From contig JAQVDP010000020.1 of the NCBI GenBank assembly GCA_028698335.1, positions 1-64,000 on the forward strand: 64,000 bases of DNA, written 5' to 3'. Source of the stretch: Nevskiales bacterium (GTDB lineage: Bacteria > Pseudomonadota > Gammaproteobacteria > Nevskiales > Nevskiaceae). A model generated the notes under the pieces. That model had not been told where the DNA came from. It made no database searches and was given only the letters and a program-made list of their open reading frames with translations. Positions 26,800 through 35,399 of this stretch are shown here, piece after piece (the first letter of the stretch is position 1; every line of letters starts with the position of its first letter). The position numbers and the translations under genes are program-made.

Positions 26800-27614
26800 C
26801 CGGACGGTTCCCTTGCGGTCCCGGGCGGCGACTCGCCGATCCCGGCGATCCCCGCACGGCGGGGGCCCTCGCCGGGGCTCGCACCGCCACCGCTTGTGGC
26901 CAGTCCCGAGGGCAGACCGGCGTCACCTTGCCCAAGACCTGACCGGACGGTTCCCTTGCGGTCCCGGGCGGCGACTCGCTGATCCCGGCGATCCCCGCGT
27001 GGCGGGGCCCCTCGCCGGGGCGCGCACCGCCACCGCTTGTGGCCAGTCCCGGGGGCAGACCGGCGTCACCTTGCCGAAGACCTGACCGGACGGTTCCCTT
27101 GCGGTCCCGGGGCGGCGACTCGCCGATCCCGGCGATCCCCGCGTGGCGGGGCCCCTCGCCGGGGCTCGCACCGCCACCGCTTGTGGCCAGTCCCGAGGGC
27201 AGACCGGCGTCACCTTGCCCAAGACCTGACCGGACGGTTCCCTTGCGGTCCCGGGCGGCGACTCGCTGATCCCGGCGATCCCCGCACGGCGGGGCCCCTC
27301 GCCGGGGCGCGCACCGCCACCGCTTGTGGCCAGTCCCGAGGGCAGACCGGCGTCACCTTGCCGAAGACCTGACCGGGCGGTTCCCTTGCGGTCCCGGGCG
27401 GCGACTCGCTGATCCCGGCGATCCCCGCGCGGGTCTGTTGCGGCTCCCGGTGGTGGCTGTCTGGTTCCGGAGGGTGCGCTTAAAACATCGCGATGCCCGG
27501 GGGCGCGCCGTTCGGTTGCCGGAGGCGGCGGCCGAGCGGTTAAGCTGGTGCCCGACAGGCGCTGCCGGACGGTCAGGGCAGTGCGTCCGAATACCCTGCG
27601 ACGAGGAGCGGCGC

Positions 27615-29339
27615 ATGAATTCCAGGTGGAGTGCGGTCGGCGCGCTGGCGCTGCTGGGCGCGGCGGCGTGTCAGCGTCATGAGGCGCCGGTGGAGCCGGG
27701 CACCGCCACGCCGGAGGCGCTGATCGGGCACAGCGCCGAGTTCGAGCGCGAGGTCGTCGAAGTCGCCGACGGGGTGCATGTCGCGATCGGCTACGGGATC
27801 GCCAATTCGATTCTGCTGGAAGGCGACGACGGGCTGATCGTCGTCGATACGATGGAGACGGCGGAGTCGGCGCGCGAGGTCTACGCCGCATTCAGGCGGA
27901 TCAGCGACAAGCCGGTCAGGGCGATCGTCTACACCCATTCGCACCCCGATCACATCGGCGGTGCCGGCGTCTTCGCCGATGGGGCCGGGGACATTCCGGT
28001 GTACGCGCAGCGCGGGCTGGTCCGCAACATGGAACGTACGTCGATCGAGTTGCAGCCGGCGATCACCCGGCGCTCGATGCGCATGTACGGCAGCGCGCTA
28101 CCGCCGGGCGCGGTCATCAACGTCGGCATCGGTCCCTTCGTCGATGTGCACGAGGGCAGCACCGTCGACACGCTGCGCCCCAACCGTGTGTTCGACGCGG
28201 CACTGGAGGACACGGTGGCGGGGATTCACTTCCGGCTCGAGCATGCGCCGGGCGAAACCGACGATCAGCTGCTGATGTGGTTGCCCGAGCGGCGGATCCT
28301 GCTGTCCGGCGACAACTTCTACCGGGCGTTCCCCAACCTCTACACGATCCGCGGCACCGGATATCGCGATCCGCGGACCTGGGCCGATTCGATCGACCGG
28401 ATGCGGGCGTTGCGGCCCGAGGTGCTGGTGCCGAGCCATACCCGCCCGTTGCGGGGTGCCGACGCGATCGACGCGGCCCTGACGACCTATCGCGACGGGA
28501 TCCGCTACGTCTACGACCAGACCCTGCGCATGATCAACCAGGGCCTGACCCCGGACGAGATCGCGGCGCGGCTGCGGCTGCCGCCGCATCTGGCGTCATC
28601 GCCGTGGCTGCAGACCTTCTACGGCGATCCGGCGTGGTCGGCCCGCAGCATCTACGCCGGCCTGCTGGGCTGGTACGACGGCAACGCCGCCCGGTTGCGG
28701 CCGCTGCCGCCGGCGGAGGAGGCCGGGCACATGATCGCGCTGGCCGGCGGGATCGATGCGATGCAGCGGCAGATCGCCGGCGCGGCGGCTGCGGGCGATC
28801 ATCAGTGGGTCCTGCAGCTGTCGGACTATGCGCTGCGGGTCGATCCCGGGCTCGACGCGGTGCGCGACGCCCGCATCGCCGCGTTGCGCGCCCTCGGCGA
28901 ACGCGAGGCCAATCCCAACGCCCGCTATTGGTACCAGATGCGGGCCGGCGAGTGGGCGGGTGATTTCGCGTTGCCGCCGCGCATCGTCACGCCGACGCCG
29001 CAGATGCTGGCGCGCATGCCGATCCGCCGGTTCTTCGACGCCATGGCGGTGAATCTGGACGCCGAAGCCAGCGCGGAGCTGACGATCGCGGTGGGCTTCG
29101 AATTCAGCGACTCGTCCGAACGCTATACCTACATCGTGCGCAGGGGCGTATCGGAGCTGGTCGATGGCCTGCGGGACGACGCCGATCTCGTCACGCGGGT
29201 GTCCGCGCAGACCTTCAAGGAGATGCTCGCGCAGCGGCGCAACGCGGCGCTGACCCTGGCCCGCGATTTCGAGATGCGCAAGGGCGGCAAGCTCGAGCTG
29301 GTGCGCTTCATGCGCCTGTTCGTCCCGGCCGACGGTTGA
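27615..29339 (+). CDS. Alkyl sulfatase-like metallo-beta-lactamase lipoprotein
   Basis: A 574-residue zinc hydrolase of the SdsA1/BDS1 alkyl-sulfatase type, which cleaves long-chain alkyl sulfates to alcohol and sulfate. A lipoprotein signal (GALALLGAAAC, cysteine 19) places it in the envelope. The zinc motif THSHPDHIGG is near residue 105, later metal ligands lie in HAPGETDDQ and GDNF, and a histidine in VPSHTRPLRG. The alkyl-sulfatase dimerisation segment follows, and an SCP2-like C-terminal domain from about residue 455. The start at 27615 follows GAGGAG with 6-nt spacing. The alcohol product could feed the aldehyde/acyl-CoA genes at the window start (inference). Confidence 0.87.
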   Translation: MNSRWSAVGALALLGAAACQRHEAPVEPGTATPEALIGHSAEFEREVVEVADGVHVAIGYGIANSILLEGDDGLIVVDTMETAESAREVYAAFRRISDKPVRAIVYTHSHPDHIGGAGVFADGAGDIPVYAQRGLVRNMERTSIELQPAITRRSMRMYGSALPPGAVINVGIGPFVDVHEGSTVDTLRPNRVFDAALEDTVAGIHFRLEHAPGETDDQLLMWLPERRILLSGDNFYRAFPNLYTIRGTGYRDPRTWADSIDRMRALRPEVLVPSHTRPLRGADAIDAALTTYRDGIRYVYDQTLRMINQGLTPDEIAARLRLPPHLASSPWLQTFYGDPAWSARSIYAGLLGWYDGNAARLRPLPPAEEAGHMIALAGGIDAMQRQIAGAAAAGDHQWVLQLSDYALRVDPGLDAVRDARIAALRALGEREANPNARYWYQMRAGEWAGDFALPPRIVTPTPQMLARMPIRRFFDAMAVNLDAEASAELTIAVGFEFSDSSERYTYIVRRGVSELVDGLRDDADLVTRVSAQTFKEMLAQRRNAALTLARDFEMRKGGKLELVRFMRLFVPADG

Positions 29340-29363
29340 GCGGCCGGGGTCAACGGTGACGGC

Positions 29364-30794
29364 TCAGTCCAGCGCAAAGCCGTGCGCGCGCGCGACCTGC
29401 CCCAGTTCGATCCATTCGAGGTTGTGCTGCATCTGCTTGAGCTGGGCCGGGGTGAGTTTGCCGATCGAGCCCGGCAGCTGCGGAATCGGCAACGGCAGGC
29501 CGGTCGTGCATTCGACCCCGTAAGGTCCGAGGCCGACGTCGAAGGCGGGGGCGTCGACGCGGGGCTCGGAATCGAAGTCGAGCGCGTACGCCATGTTCAG
29601 CGACCACTCCCCCCGCGGTCCCAGCGGCGGCAGGTTCCAGCGCCAGCAGATCATGTTCAGCACCGAATTGACGTCGAGCTGCAGATCGCAGACCTGCTGT
29701 TGCGCGCGCGGGCCGATCAGCACGCAGGGCACGCGGAAACCCAGGCGGCCGTCGTTCGGCAGGGCGGCTTCGGCTTCGCTGACGGGGCCGGTCGGCGGCG
29801 CGACGTGATCGTAGAAGCCGCCCCATTCGTCATAGACCACGACCATCAGCGTGCGCTCCCACTGCGGGCTGTTGCGCACGGCGTCGTAGATGCTGTTGAG
29901 GAAGGACTGCCCGTTGCGCACGTCGGCCTGCGGATGGTCGTCGTTGCTGACGCCGTTGGGCGCCTCGCCGACGAAGCGCGGATCGATGAACGAAACGTTC
30001 GGCAACGTGCCGAGCGCCGCCTCGACCAGGAACTGTTCGAAACGCGTGCTCCTGGTCAGATACTTGGCGCCCCACAGCGCGGTCACCGGCAGGTCGTGGA
30101 AGTAGTAGCGGCCGCTGAGCCCGGCGGCGTCCAGTCGGTCCCAGATCGTCTCAAGGCTGGATGTCGTGACGCTGTTGCTGCTGCGGTCGGTCTGTCCCGC
30201 GTGCAGATACACCCGGTTCGGGAAGGTCGACGCCAGGATGCCGTGGAAATAGTGGTCGCAGATCGTCCAGTGATCGGCGCAGCCGGCGAAGAACGGCAGG
30301 TCCTCGCGGCTGTAGTAGCCGACCGGGAAATGATCGCTGTCGACGCTGGCCTCGCCCACGGTCTTGAGAAAGCCGTCCATGCGGCCGCCGTTGAAATGCG
30401 TGCGTCCGCCGTCGTAACCATGGTTCGGATCTTCCTTGCCGCAGCCCTGGTAGCCGTAGGCCGGGTCTCCGGAAAGGCGGAAGGTCTCGATCGTGCGGCC
30501 CTTGGCGTCGGCGTAGCGCGCGCCGGCCTGGATTCCGTCGGCACCGGGGACCCAGCCGAGAAAGTGATCGAACGAGCGGTTCTCCATCATCACCACGACG
30601 AAGTGGTCGATGCCCGAGCTGTCCGGTGGCGGCAGTGTTTTCCCGGCCGGGGGTTGCGGTGCTGCGTCGCGGCCGTCGTCGCGGCCGCTGTCGCAGCCGG
30701 AAAGGCCCGCGGCGACGGCGGGCGCCGCCGCCAGGCCGGCCAGCAGCCGGCGCCGACCCGGATTCTCGATCCGGGGATTCTTGGATTGCGTCAT
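29364..30794 (-). CDS. Tat-exported phosphoesterase (phospholipase C / acid phosphatase family)
   Basis: A 476-residue protein of the AcpA/bacterial phospholipase C superfamily, hydrolysing phosphate esters outside the cytoplasm. A twin-arginine signal (GRRRLLAGLAAAPAVAAGL) is followed by a cysteine that could be lipidated (SGCDSG). The metal/nucleophile motif VVMMENRSFDHFLG is near residue 68, with NHGYDGGRTHFNGGRMDGF and VVYDEWGGFYDHVAPP as further conserved blocks. The ATG at 30794 is preceded by AGGAGGACAGGACC. It is convergent with the alkyl sulfatase gene, 24 bp apart. Substrate is not predictable from sequence alone. Confidence 0.85.
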   Translation of the reverse strand: MTQSKNPRIENPGRRRLLAGLAAAPAVAAGLSGCDSGRDDGRDAAPQPPAGKTLPPPDSSGIDHFVVVMMENRSFDHFLGWVPGADGIQAGARYADAKGRTIETFRLSGDPAYGYQGCGKEDPNHGYDGGRTHFNGGRMDGFLKTVGEASVDSDHFPVGYYSREDLPFFAGCADHWTICDHYFHGILASTFPNRVYLHAGQTDRSSNSVTTSSLETIWDRLDAAGLSGRYYFHDLPVTALWGAKYLTRSTRFEQFLVEAALGTLPNVSFIDPRFVGEAPNGVSNDDHPQADVRNGQSFLNSIYDAVRNSPQWERTLMVVVYDEWGGFYDHVAPPTGPVSEAEAALPNDGRLGFRVPCVLIGPRAQQQVCDLQLDVNSVLNMICWRWNLPPLGPRGEWSLNMAYALDFDSEPRVDAPAFDVGLGPYGVECTTGLPLPIPQLPGSIGKLTPAQLKQMQHNLEWIELGQVARAHGFALD

Positions 30795-30892
30795 GGTCCT
30801 GTCCTCCTGGCAAGCCCTTCAGGCTAGCGCGGGAGGATGTCAGCCCGGTGACCGTCGCGCCTCGTCTGCGCGGGCGAGTGGTCGCGGCGCGG

Positions 30893-31750
30893 TCAGGGCG
30901 CGCCGCGTTCCAGCACCACCGTCCAGCCCTTGGTCTTGTCGGCGGATTTCTGCACCAGTTTCCTGTCCGCGACCAGGTAGACGCCGGCCCAGTAGGCGTA
31001 CTTGAAGCCGTTGCTGTCGTAGGTGTCCGGGCTCTTGTCGAGCTTGGACGCGCAGCCTTCCAGGGTGGTGGCGCCGACGACCGACCATTCGCCGCCGATC
31101 TTGATGCTGCAGGGGCGCCGGTCGACGCTGCGCGTGCTGGCGACCACCGCGCCGGTCGCCGGCCCCGTCGGGGCCGTGCTCGCGTCGGCGGTGCTCTCCG
31201 CCACCGGCGCGGGGACGGCGTGCCGGGTCGTCCGTTCGGCCGGAACCGGATCGCCGGCGATCGCCTCGCTGCCGGCGGCATGCAGAACGGCCGGCTGCTT
31301 CGCGGCCGTCGTCGTCACCGGCGTTGCGGGTTCCGCACGCGGTTCCACCCGTGGCTGCGGTTGCGGTTCCGCCAGCGGTGCGGGTTCGATCGGCGCCGAG
31401 GCCGTGGTCGTGGCCGTAGCCGCAGGGGCGGCCTGTGCGCGGACCGGCATTTCCGCCTTCAGACCGAGCGCCTGCCAGTTCTTGCCGCCGTCGTTGGAGC
31501 GGTAGAAGTAGTGACGGTCGGCGGACAGCACGGTCTCGCCCCAGGCGCCGAACTTGAAGCCCTGCGCGTCGTACTGGTCGACGTTGGTCTCAAGCCCGAT
31601 CAGGCAGTCATTGAGCGAGTCGTTGCCGAGGTCCACCCACTGCTGGTCGACATAGACCTTGCAGTCCTGCGGCGATTCGAGCTGGGCAAGGGCTTCGGTG
31701 GTGGCGAACACCGACGCCAGCGCGGCGCTGGCCAGCAACACAAGACGCAT
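30893..31750 (-). CDS. Secreted protein with duplicated Cys-containing domain, function unknown
   Basis: A 285-residue exported protein (signal MRLVLLASAALASVFATTEA). Two homologous domains of about 60-70 residues flank a Pro/Ala/Thr-rich linker (about 105-205). Domain 1 contains NDCLIGLETNVDQYDAQGFK and GAWGETVLSADRHYFYRS. Domain 2 contains EGCASKLDKSPDTYDSNGFK and AYWAGVYLVADRKLVQKS. Each has two cysteines likely to form a disulfide. I do not recognise the family. It is transcribed alone on the minus strand, 69 bp after the start of the receiver-protein gene's end region. Confidence 0.65.
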   Translation of the reverse strand: MRLVLLASAALASVFATTEALAQLESPQDCKVYVDQQWVDLGNDSLNDCLIGLETNVDQYDAQGFKFGAWGETVLSADRHYFYRSNDGGKNWQALGLKAEMPVRAQAAPAATATTTASAPIEPAPLAEPQPQPRVEPRAEPATPVTTTAAKQPAVLHAAGSEAIAGDPVPAERTTRHAVPAPVAESTADASTAPTGPATGAVVASTRSVDRRPCSIKIGGEWSVVGATTLEGCASKLDKSPDTYDSNGFKYAYWAGVYLVADRKLVQKSADKTKGWTVVLERGAP

Positions 31751-31819
31751 GGGAACAGCCTCTGGAAGGATGGATCACGCCGGGGATGATAGCGAATCGC
31801 CATCCGCCGCGGGGTTCGT

Positions 31820-32767
31820 TCAGCCGGTGGCGCGGGGTCTCAGGCGCTGCAGCAGCCCCATGACCCGGTCGGCCACCGAGCGTTCCTCGGCCTGCCGGAT
31901 CGGCTCGACCCGATGCGTCGCCTGCAGGGTCGGCGCCGTTTTCAGGGCGCGATGGTGCTTCAGCGCACTGGCGATGCTCATCGAGATCGAGCCCTGCCGC
32001 ACCGGCTTCGGCAGCAGGCGGAACACCTGGCCCTGGTTGATCAGACCGATGAAGACACTGATGTCCTCGAAGGGCGTCAGCACGATGGTGACGATCTCCG
32101 GGTGGCGCGCCTTGAGCACCTTGAGCAGAGGGGTGACGCTGCTGCCGGCGACGGAGAGCTCGGAGATCACCACCGCGACGTTGTGTTCGGCGATGCAGCC
32201 CATCGCCTCGTCGAGGCTGCGTGCCCACAGCACCGGCTGCGAGGCACCGGCAATGCCGCGGACCGTCGCGAAGACCTGCTCGTCGTCGTCGATGACCAGC
32301 ACCACCTCCGCGTTCTCGGGGACCGGCGGCACGAAGGCGCCGGTTTCGGTCAGCAGCGGCGCCGGCGGCGCGTGCGCGCCGGCGGCGTACAGGGCCTGGG
32401 AGATTTCCGCGGCCTGGCCGACGGTTGCGCGCAGTTCCTGTGCGTCCCAGGGCTTCTGGACGAAACGGAAGATCTCGCCTTCGTTGACGGATGCGACCAC
32501 CGCGTCGAGTTCGGAGTATCCGGTCAGGAGAATGCGCATCGTGTTGGGCGAGCGCTGGCGGGCGCGCTGCAGCAGCTCGGCGCCGCGCATCTGCGGCATC
32601 CGCTGGTCGCTGACGACCACGTGCACGCGCTCACGCTCGATGATGCTCAACGCCTCGTTCGGATCGGTGGTCGTCAGCAACTGGTAGCGGCCGCGGAACA
32701 ACATCGCGAGCGAGCGCAGGATACGGGCTTCGTCGTCGATCAGCAGCAGGGTCGATTGCGGGGTCAT
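31820..32767 (-). CDS. Dual-receiver response regulator with degenerate second receiver
   Basis: A 315-residue protein of two CheY-like receiver domains and a short basic tail; no output domain is visible. Receiver 1 (residues 5-120) is complete: LLLIDDE, phospho-Asp in VVVSDQRMP, LLTG and QKPW. Receiver 2 (about 155-275) keeps VLVIDDDE, LTP and LPKP. The phosphoacceptor position, however, is glutamate (VVISELS), so it may be locked in one state or only sense. The gene starts 12 bp after the histidine kinase stop, and the two are surely co-transcribed. It probably acts through protein contacts. Confidence 0.87.
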   Translation of the reverse strand: MTPQSTLLLIDDEARILRSLAMLFRGRYQLLTTTDPNEALSIIERERVHVVVSDQRMPQMRGAELLQRARQRSPNTMRILLTGYSELDAVVASVNEGEIFRFVQKPWDAQELRATVGQAAEISQALYAAGAHAPPAPLLTETGAFVPPVPENAEVVLVIDDDEQVFATVRGIAGASQPVLWARSLDEAMGCIAEHNVAVVISELSVAGSSVTPLLKVLKARHPEIVTIVLTPFEDISVFIGLINQGQVFRLLPKPVRQGSISMSIASALKHHRALKTAPTLQATHRVEPIRQAEERSVADRVMGLLQRLRPRATG

Positions 32768-32779
32768 GGCGGTCTCGGT

Positions 32780-34114
32780 TCAGGCGGCGACGGCTTGTGG
32801 CGTCACGCCGCGGCGTGGCAGCCGGATCACGAACTTGGTGCCGCGTCCCGGCTCGGAGACGACCCGGATGTCGCCCCCGTGGGCCTGAACGATCTGGAAC
32901 GAGATCGACAGGCCGAGTCCCGTGCCTTCTCCGACCGGCTTGGTGGTGAAGAACGGGTCGAAGATCTTCTTGAGCTGCGCGGCCTCAATGCCTTTGCCGT
33001 TGTCCTGGATATGGATGCGGACCCAGTCCGGATCGGTGTCGGTGCGCAGCAGCAGCTTGCCCTGGTCGTGGTCGATGGCCTGGGCGGCGTTGGTGATCAT
33101 GTTCAGCAACACCTGGTTGATCTGCGACGGCGAGCAGGCCACGTTGGGCACCTCGCCGTAGCGCTTGATCACCTCGACGCGGTGCTTGATCGCATTGGCG
33201 GCGATCATCAGGGTCTGCTCGAGGCAGTCGTTGACCGAGACCTCGGCGACGCGGCTCTGGTCCAGGCGCGAGAAGTTGCGCAGGTTCACGACCAGATCGC
33301 GGATCGTGTCGACGCCATGAAGGCTGTCGCCGAACAGTCCGCGTGCGTCGTCGAGCACCGCCAGGCCGTCCAGTTCATTGATGCCGCTGCGGCAGGCGTC
33401 GAGCTGCCGGTCCAGCGCCGGCGCGTCGGTGTCCGGATCGGTCAGCATGCCGACGAGACGATGGTGTTCCGTCAGCGCCGCGGCGGTCAGCTCGAAGACG
33501 TCGCCCAGCATCTCCAGATTGTTGCGGACATAGCCCAGCGGCGTGTTGATCTCGTGCGCGACGCCCGCGACCATCTGACCGAGCGACGCCATCTTTTCCG
33601 ACTGGACGAGCTGCGCCTGGGAAGCCTTGAGGCGGGTGTAGGCGTCCGCCAGCTCGCGGGCGTCGTTCTCGACACGGCGCTGCAGCGCGGACAGCAGATC
33701 CATCACCACGCCCATGCCGGCATAGCGGCCGTCGCTCACGATCACGAAGTCCTCGGTGATCGGCGACCCCAGGTTGGCCGACACGTAGCCGGCGGCGTCC
33801 TGCAGGTTCGCGCCGGCGTCGACGATCAGCGGCGCGGTGTTCATCAGGGTGGCGACCGGGCGGCTGCCGTAGAGCTCGCGACCGAACCGGCGCAGGAACA
33901 CCCCGTTCAGCGCGTGGCGACTGAGGGTGCCGACGACGATTCCGTTGTCGACCACCGGCAGGCACAGCATCCGCGCATAGGCCGGCTCCAGAAACAGATC
34001 CGCGACGGTGTCGACCGGGGTGCCGGCTTCGAGTGGCGGGACGTCGATCAGCAGCGTGGCCAGATCGGCGGCGGGCAGGTCGGGGGATGAGGCGGCGGCG
34101 TGCATGCGCGGCAT
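32780..34114 (-). CDS. Soluble CBS-domain histidine kinase
   Basis: A 444-residue sensor kinase without membrane segments. The N-terminus holds what look like two CBS-type modules (LCLPVVDNGIVVGTLSRHAL and EDFVIVSDGRYAGMGVVMDL, residues 20-150), which often bind adenine nucleotides. A coiled coil and the phosphoacceptor region follow (VAGVAHEINTPLGYVRNNLE, His near 185). The ATPase domain has NMITNAAQAI (N box), DNGKGI (G1), FDPFFTTK (F box) and GTGLGLSIS (G2). The start at 34114 is chosen over an Arg-rich extension to 34225. The predicted input is a cytosolic energy or nucleotide signal (inference from the CBS pair). Confidence 0.85.
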   Translation of the reverse strand: MPRMHAAASSPDLPAADLATLLIDVPPLEAGTPVDTVADLFLEPAYARMLCLPVVDNGIVVGTLSRHALNGVFLRRFGRELYGSRPVATLMNTAPLIVDAGANLQDAAGYVSANLGSPITEDFVIVSDGRYAGMGVVMDLLSALQRRVENDARELADAYTRLKASQAQLVQSEKMASLGQMVAGVAHEINTPLGYVRNNLEMLGDVFELTAAALTEHHRLVGMLTDPDTDAPALDRQLDACRSGINELDGLAVLDDARGLFGDSLHGVDTIRDLVVNLRNFSRLDQSRVAEVSVNDCLEQTLMIAANAIKHRVEVIKRYGEVPNVACSPSQINQVLLNMITNAAQAIDHDQGKLLLRTDTDPDWVRIHIQDNGKGIEAAQLKKIFDPFFTTKPVGEGTGLGLSISFQIVQAHGGDIRVVSEPGRGTKFVIRLPRRGVTPQAVAA

Positions 34115-34304
34115 GCTATGACGGCCCGATGACAGGCCGGTTTCAGTCCGGTCGCGGCGCCGCGGGCGCCGCCGGGCAGGGGTTTTCCCGACGCCGTGTC
34201 GGCGCTGGCCGGACAGCCGTGGCACACTATATGCTTCAGTTCATTACGACATTTTCGACCTGCCGACCACGCAGCGGCGGGCATCCGTTCAAGAGGAAAA
34301 ATCG

Positions 34305-35363
34305 GTGAGGTATTTCACGGCGGCGATCGCGCTGCTGTGCGCATTGGCATTGCAGGACGCCGCCGCCGGCGGCGACCGTTGTGCCGAAGCGCGCGGGCAT
34401 CACGGCAGCATGCGTCTGGAATTCGGGCGGGACCTGAGTGCGGTGCAGGAGCTGCCGCCGGGACGCGAGCGCAGGCACCAGCTCAAGCGCTTGCGCGGCC
34501 AGGCCCGGAGCGCGCCGGAACGCGACAATCTTGCGCTGGTCGAGGGTTACCTGTATTTCGCCGAAGGCGACTTCGGCGCGGCCGAGGACGTGCTCGAACC
34601 ACTGCTTCGCAGCGACGCGCTGGCGCGCGCGCAGATCGACGTGGTGCGGCTGCAGCTTGCGTACGTGTCCGGCCGCGGCGGTGACTTCGATCGCGTGATC
34701 GATCTGCTCGAACCCATGGTCGCGGCGGCTTGCGGCAGCGTTCCGGATGATGCCCGCAAGATGCTGGCCCAGGCCTATCTGAAGACCGGGCGCAGCGCGC
34801 CGGCGCTGCGCCAGCTCGATGCGATCGATCCCGACGACGAGGCCTTGCGGCGCTCGGCATCGACACAGCTCAAGCTGTACTGCGAAACCGCGGATGCCGC
34901 GGCTTGCGTGCAGCGGGTCGTGGAGCTGACCGAGGCCGGCGGAATGTCGCCGGCATTGCGGGCGATGGCCAATGATCAGCTTGCGCGTGTCGGCGATCTG
35001 CCGGCCGCGCGCGTGGCGATCGAGAATGCGCGTGCCCGCGGGCTCATCGATCCGACCGGCCGTGTGGTGCCGCCGGCCGAGGCTGTTGCCGAGGAGCTGG
35101 AGGTCGTCGAGGCCGCGTCTCCGAGCTATCCGCGCAACGCGCTGCTGCGCGGGGTGTCCGGGTTCGTGCGCCTGCTCGTCGACGTCGATGCCGAGGGGCG
35201 GGTGCAGAAGGTCCGCGTCGTCGACTCGAGCCCCAGGGGCGTGTTCGACTCCGCGGCGGTCAGTGCCGCGCGCAAGTCGCGCTTCCGCGCCAAGCTGCTC
35301 GACGGCAAGCCGGTCGAGTCGACCGGCGTCTACTCGGTGTTCTTCAGTATCGGCGACTCCTGA
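34305..35363 (+). CDS. Exported TPR-type protein with TonB C-terminal domain
   Basis: A 352-residue protein with an N-terminal signal (FTAAIALLCALALQDAAAGG), a helical TPR-like middle (about 60-240) and a C-terminal TonB domain (YPRNALLRGVSGFVRLLVDV near residue 265, then AAVSAARKSRFRAKLLDGKP). In ordinary TonB an inner-membrane anchor precedes a Pro-rich spacer; here the anchor may be cleaved and the spacer is replaced by TPR helices. It is therefore more likely an envelope scaffold than an energy transducer. The GTG start has AAGAGGAAAA upstream. It is divergent from the CBS kinase gene; the 190-bp gap (34115-34304) has no clear operator. Confidence 0.72.
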   Translation: MRYFTAAIALLCALALQDAAAGGDRCAEARGHHGSMRLEFGRDLSAVQELPPGRERRHQLKRLRGQARSAPERDNLALVEGYLYFAEGDFGAAEDVLEPLLRSDALARAQIDVVRLQLAYVSGRGGDFDRVIDLLEPMVAAACGSVPDDARKMLAQAYLKTGRSAPALRQLDAIDPDDEALRRSASTQLKLYCETADAAACVQRVVELTEAGGMSPALRAMANDQLARVGDLPAARVAIENARARGLIDPTGRVVPPAEAVAEELEVVEAASPSYPRNALLRGVSGFVRLLVDVDAEGRVQKVRVVDSSPRGVFDSAAVSAARKSRFRAKLLDGKPVESTGVYSVFFSIGDS

Positions 35364-35399
35364 CCGTATCGGCCGGCGCCGCCGCGGTTCGGCGCGCGT

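Noticed and set aside
26800-27372. Open frames across the dcd array that encode proteins ending in [10 protein letters not shown]
   Set aside because: They arise from repeated dcd tails read in shifting frames (143 is not a multiple of three), have no ribosome site or homology, and end at copied stop codons.
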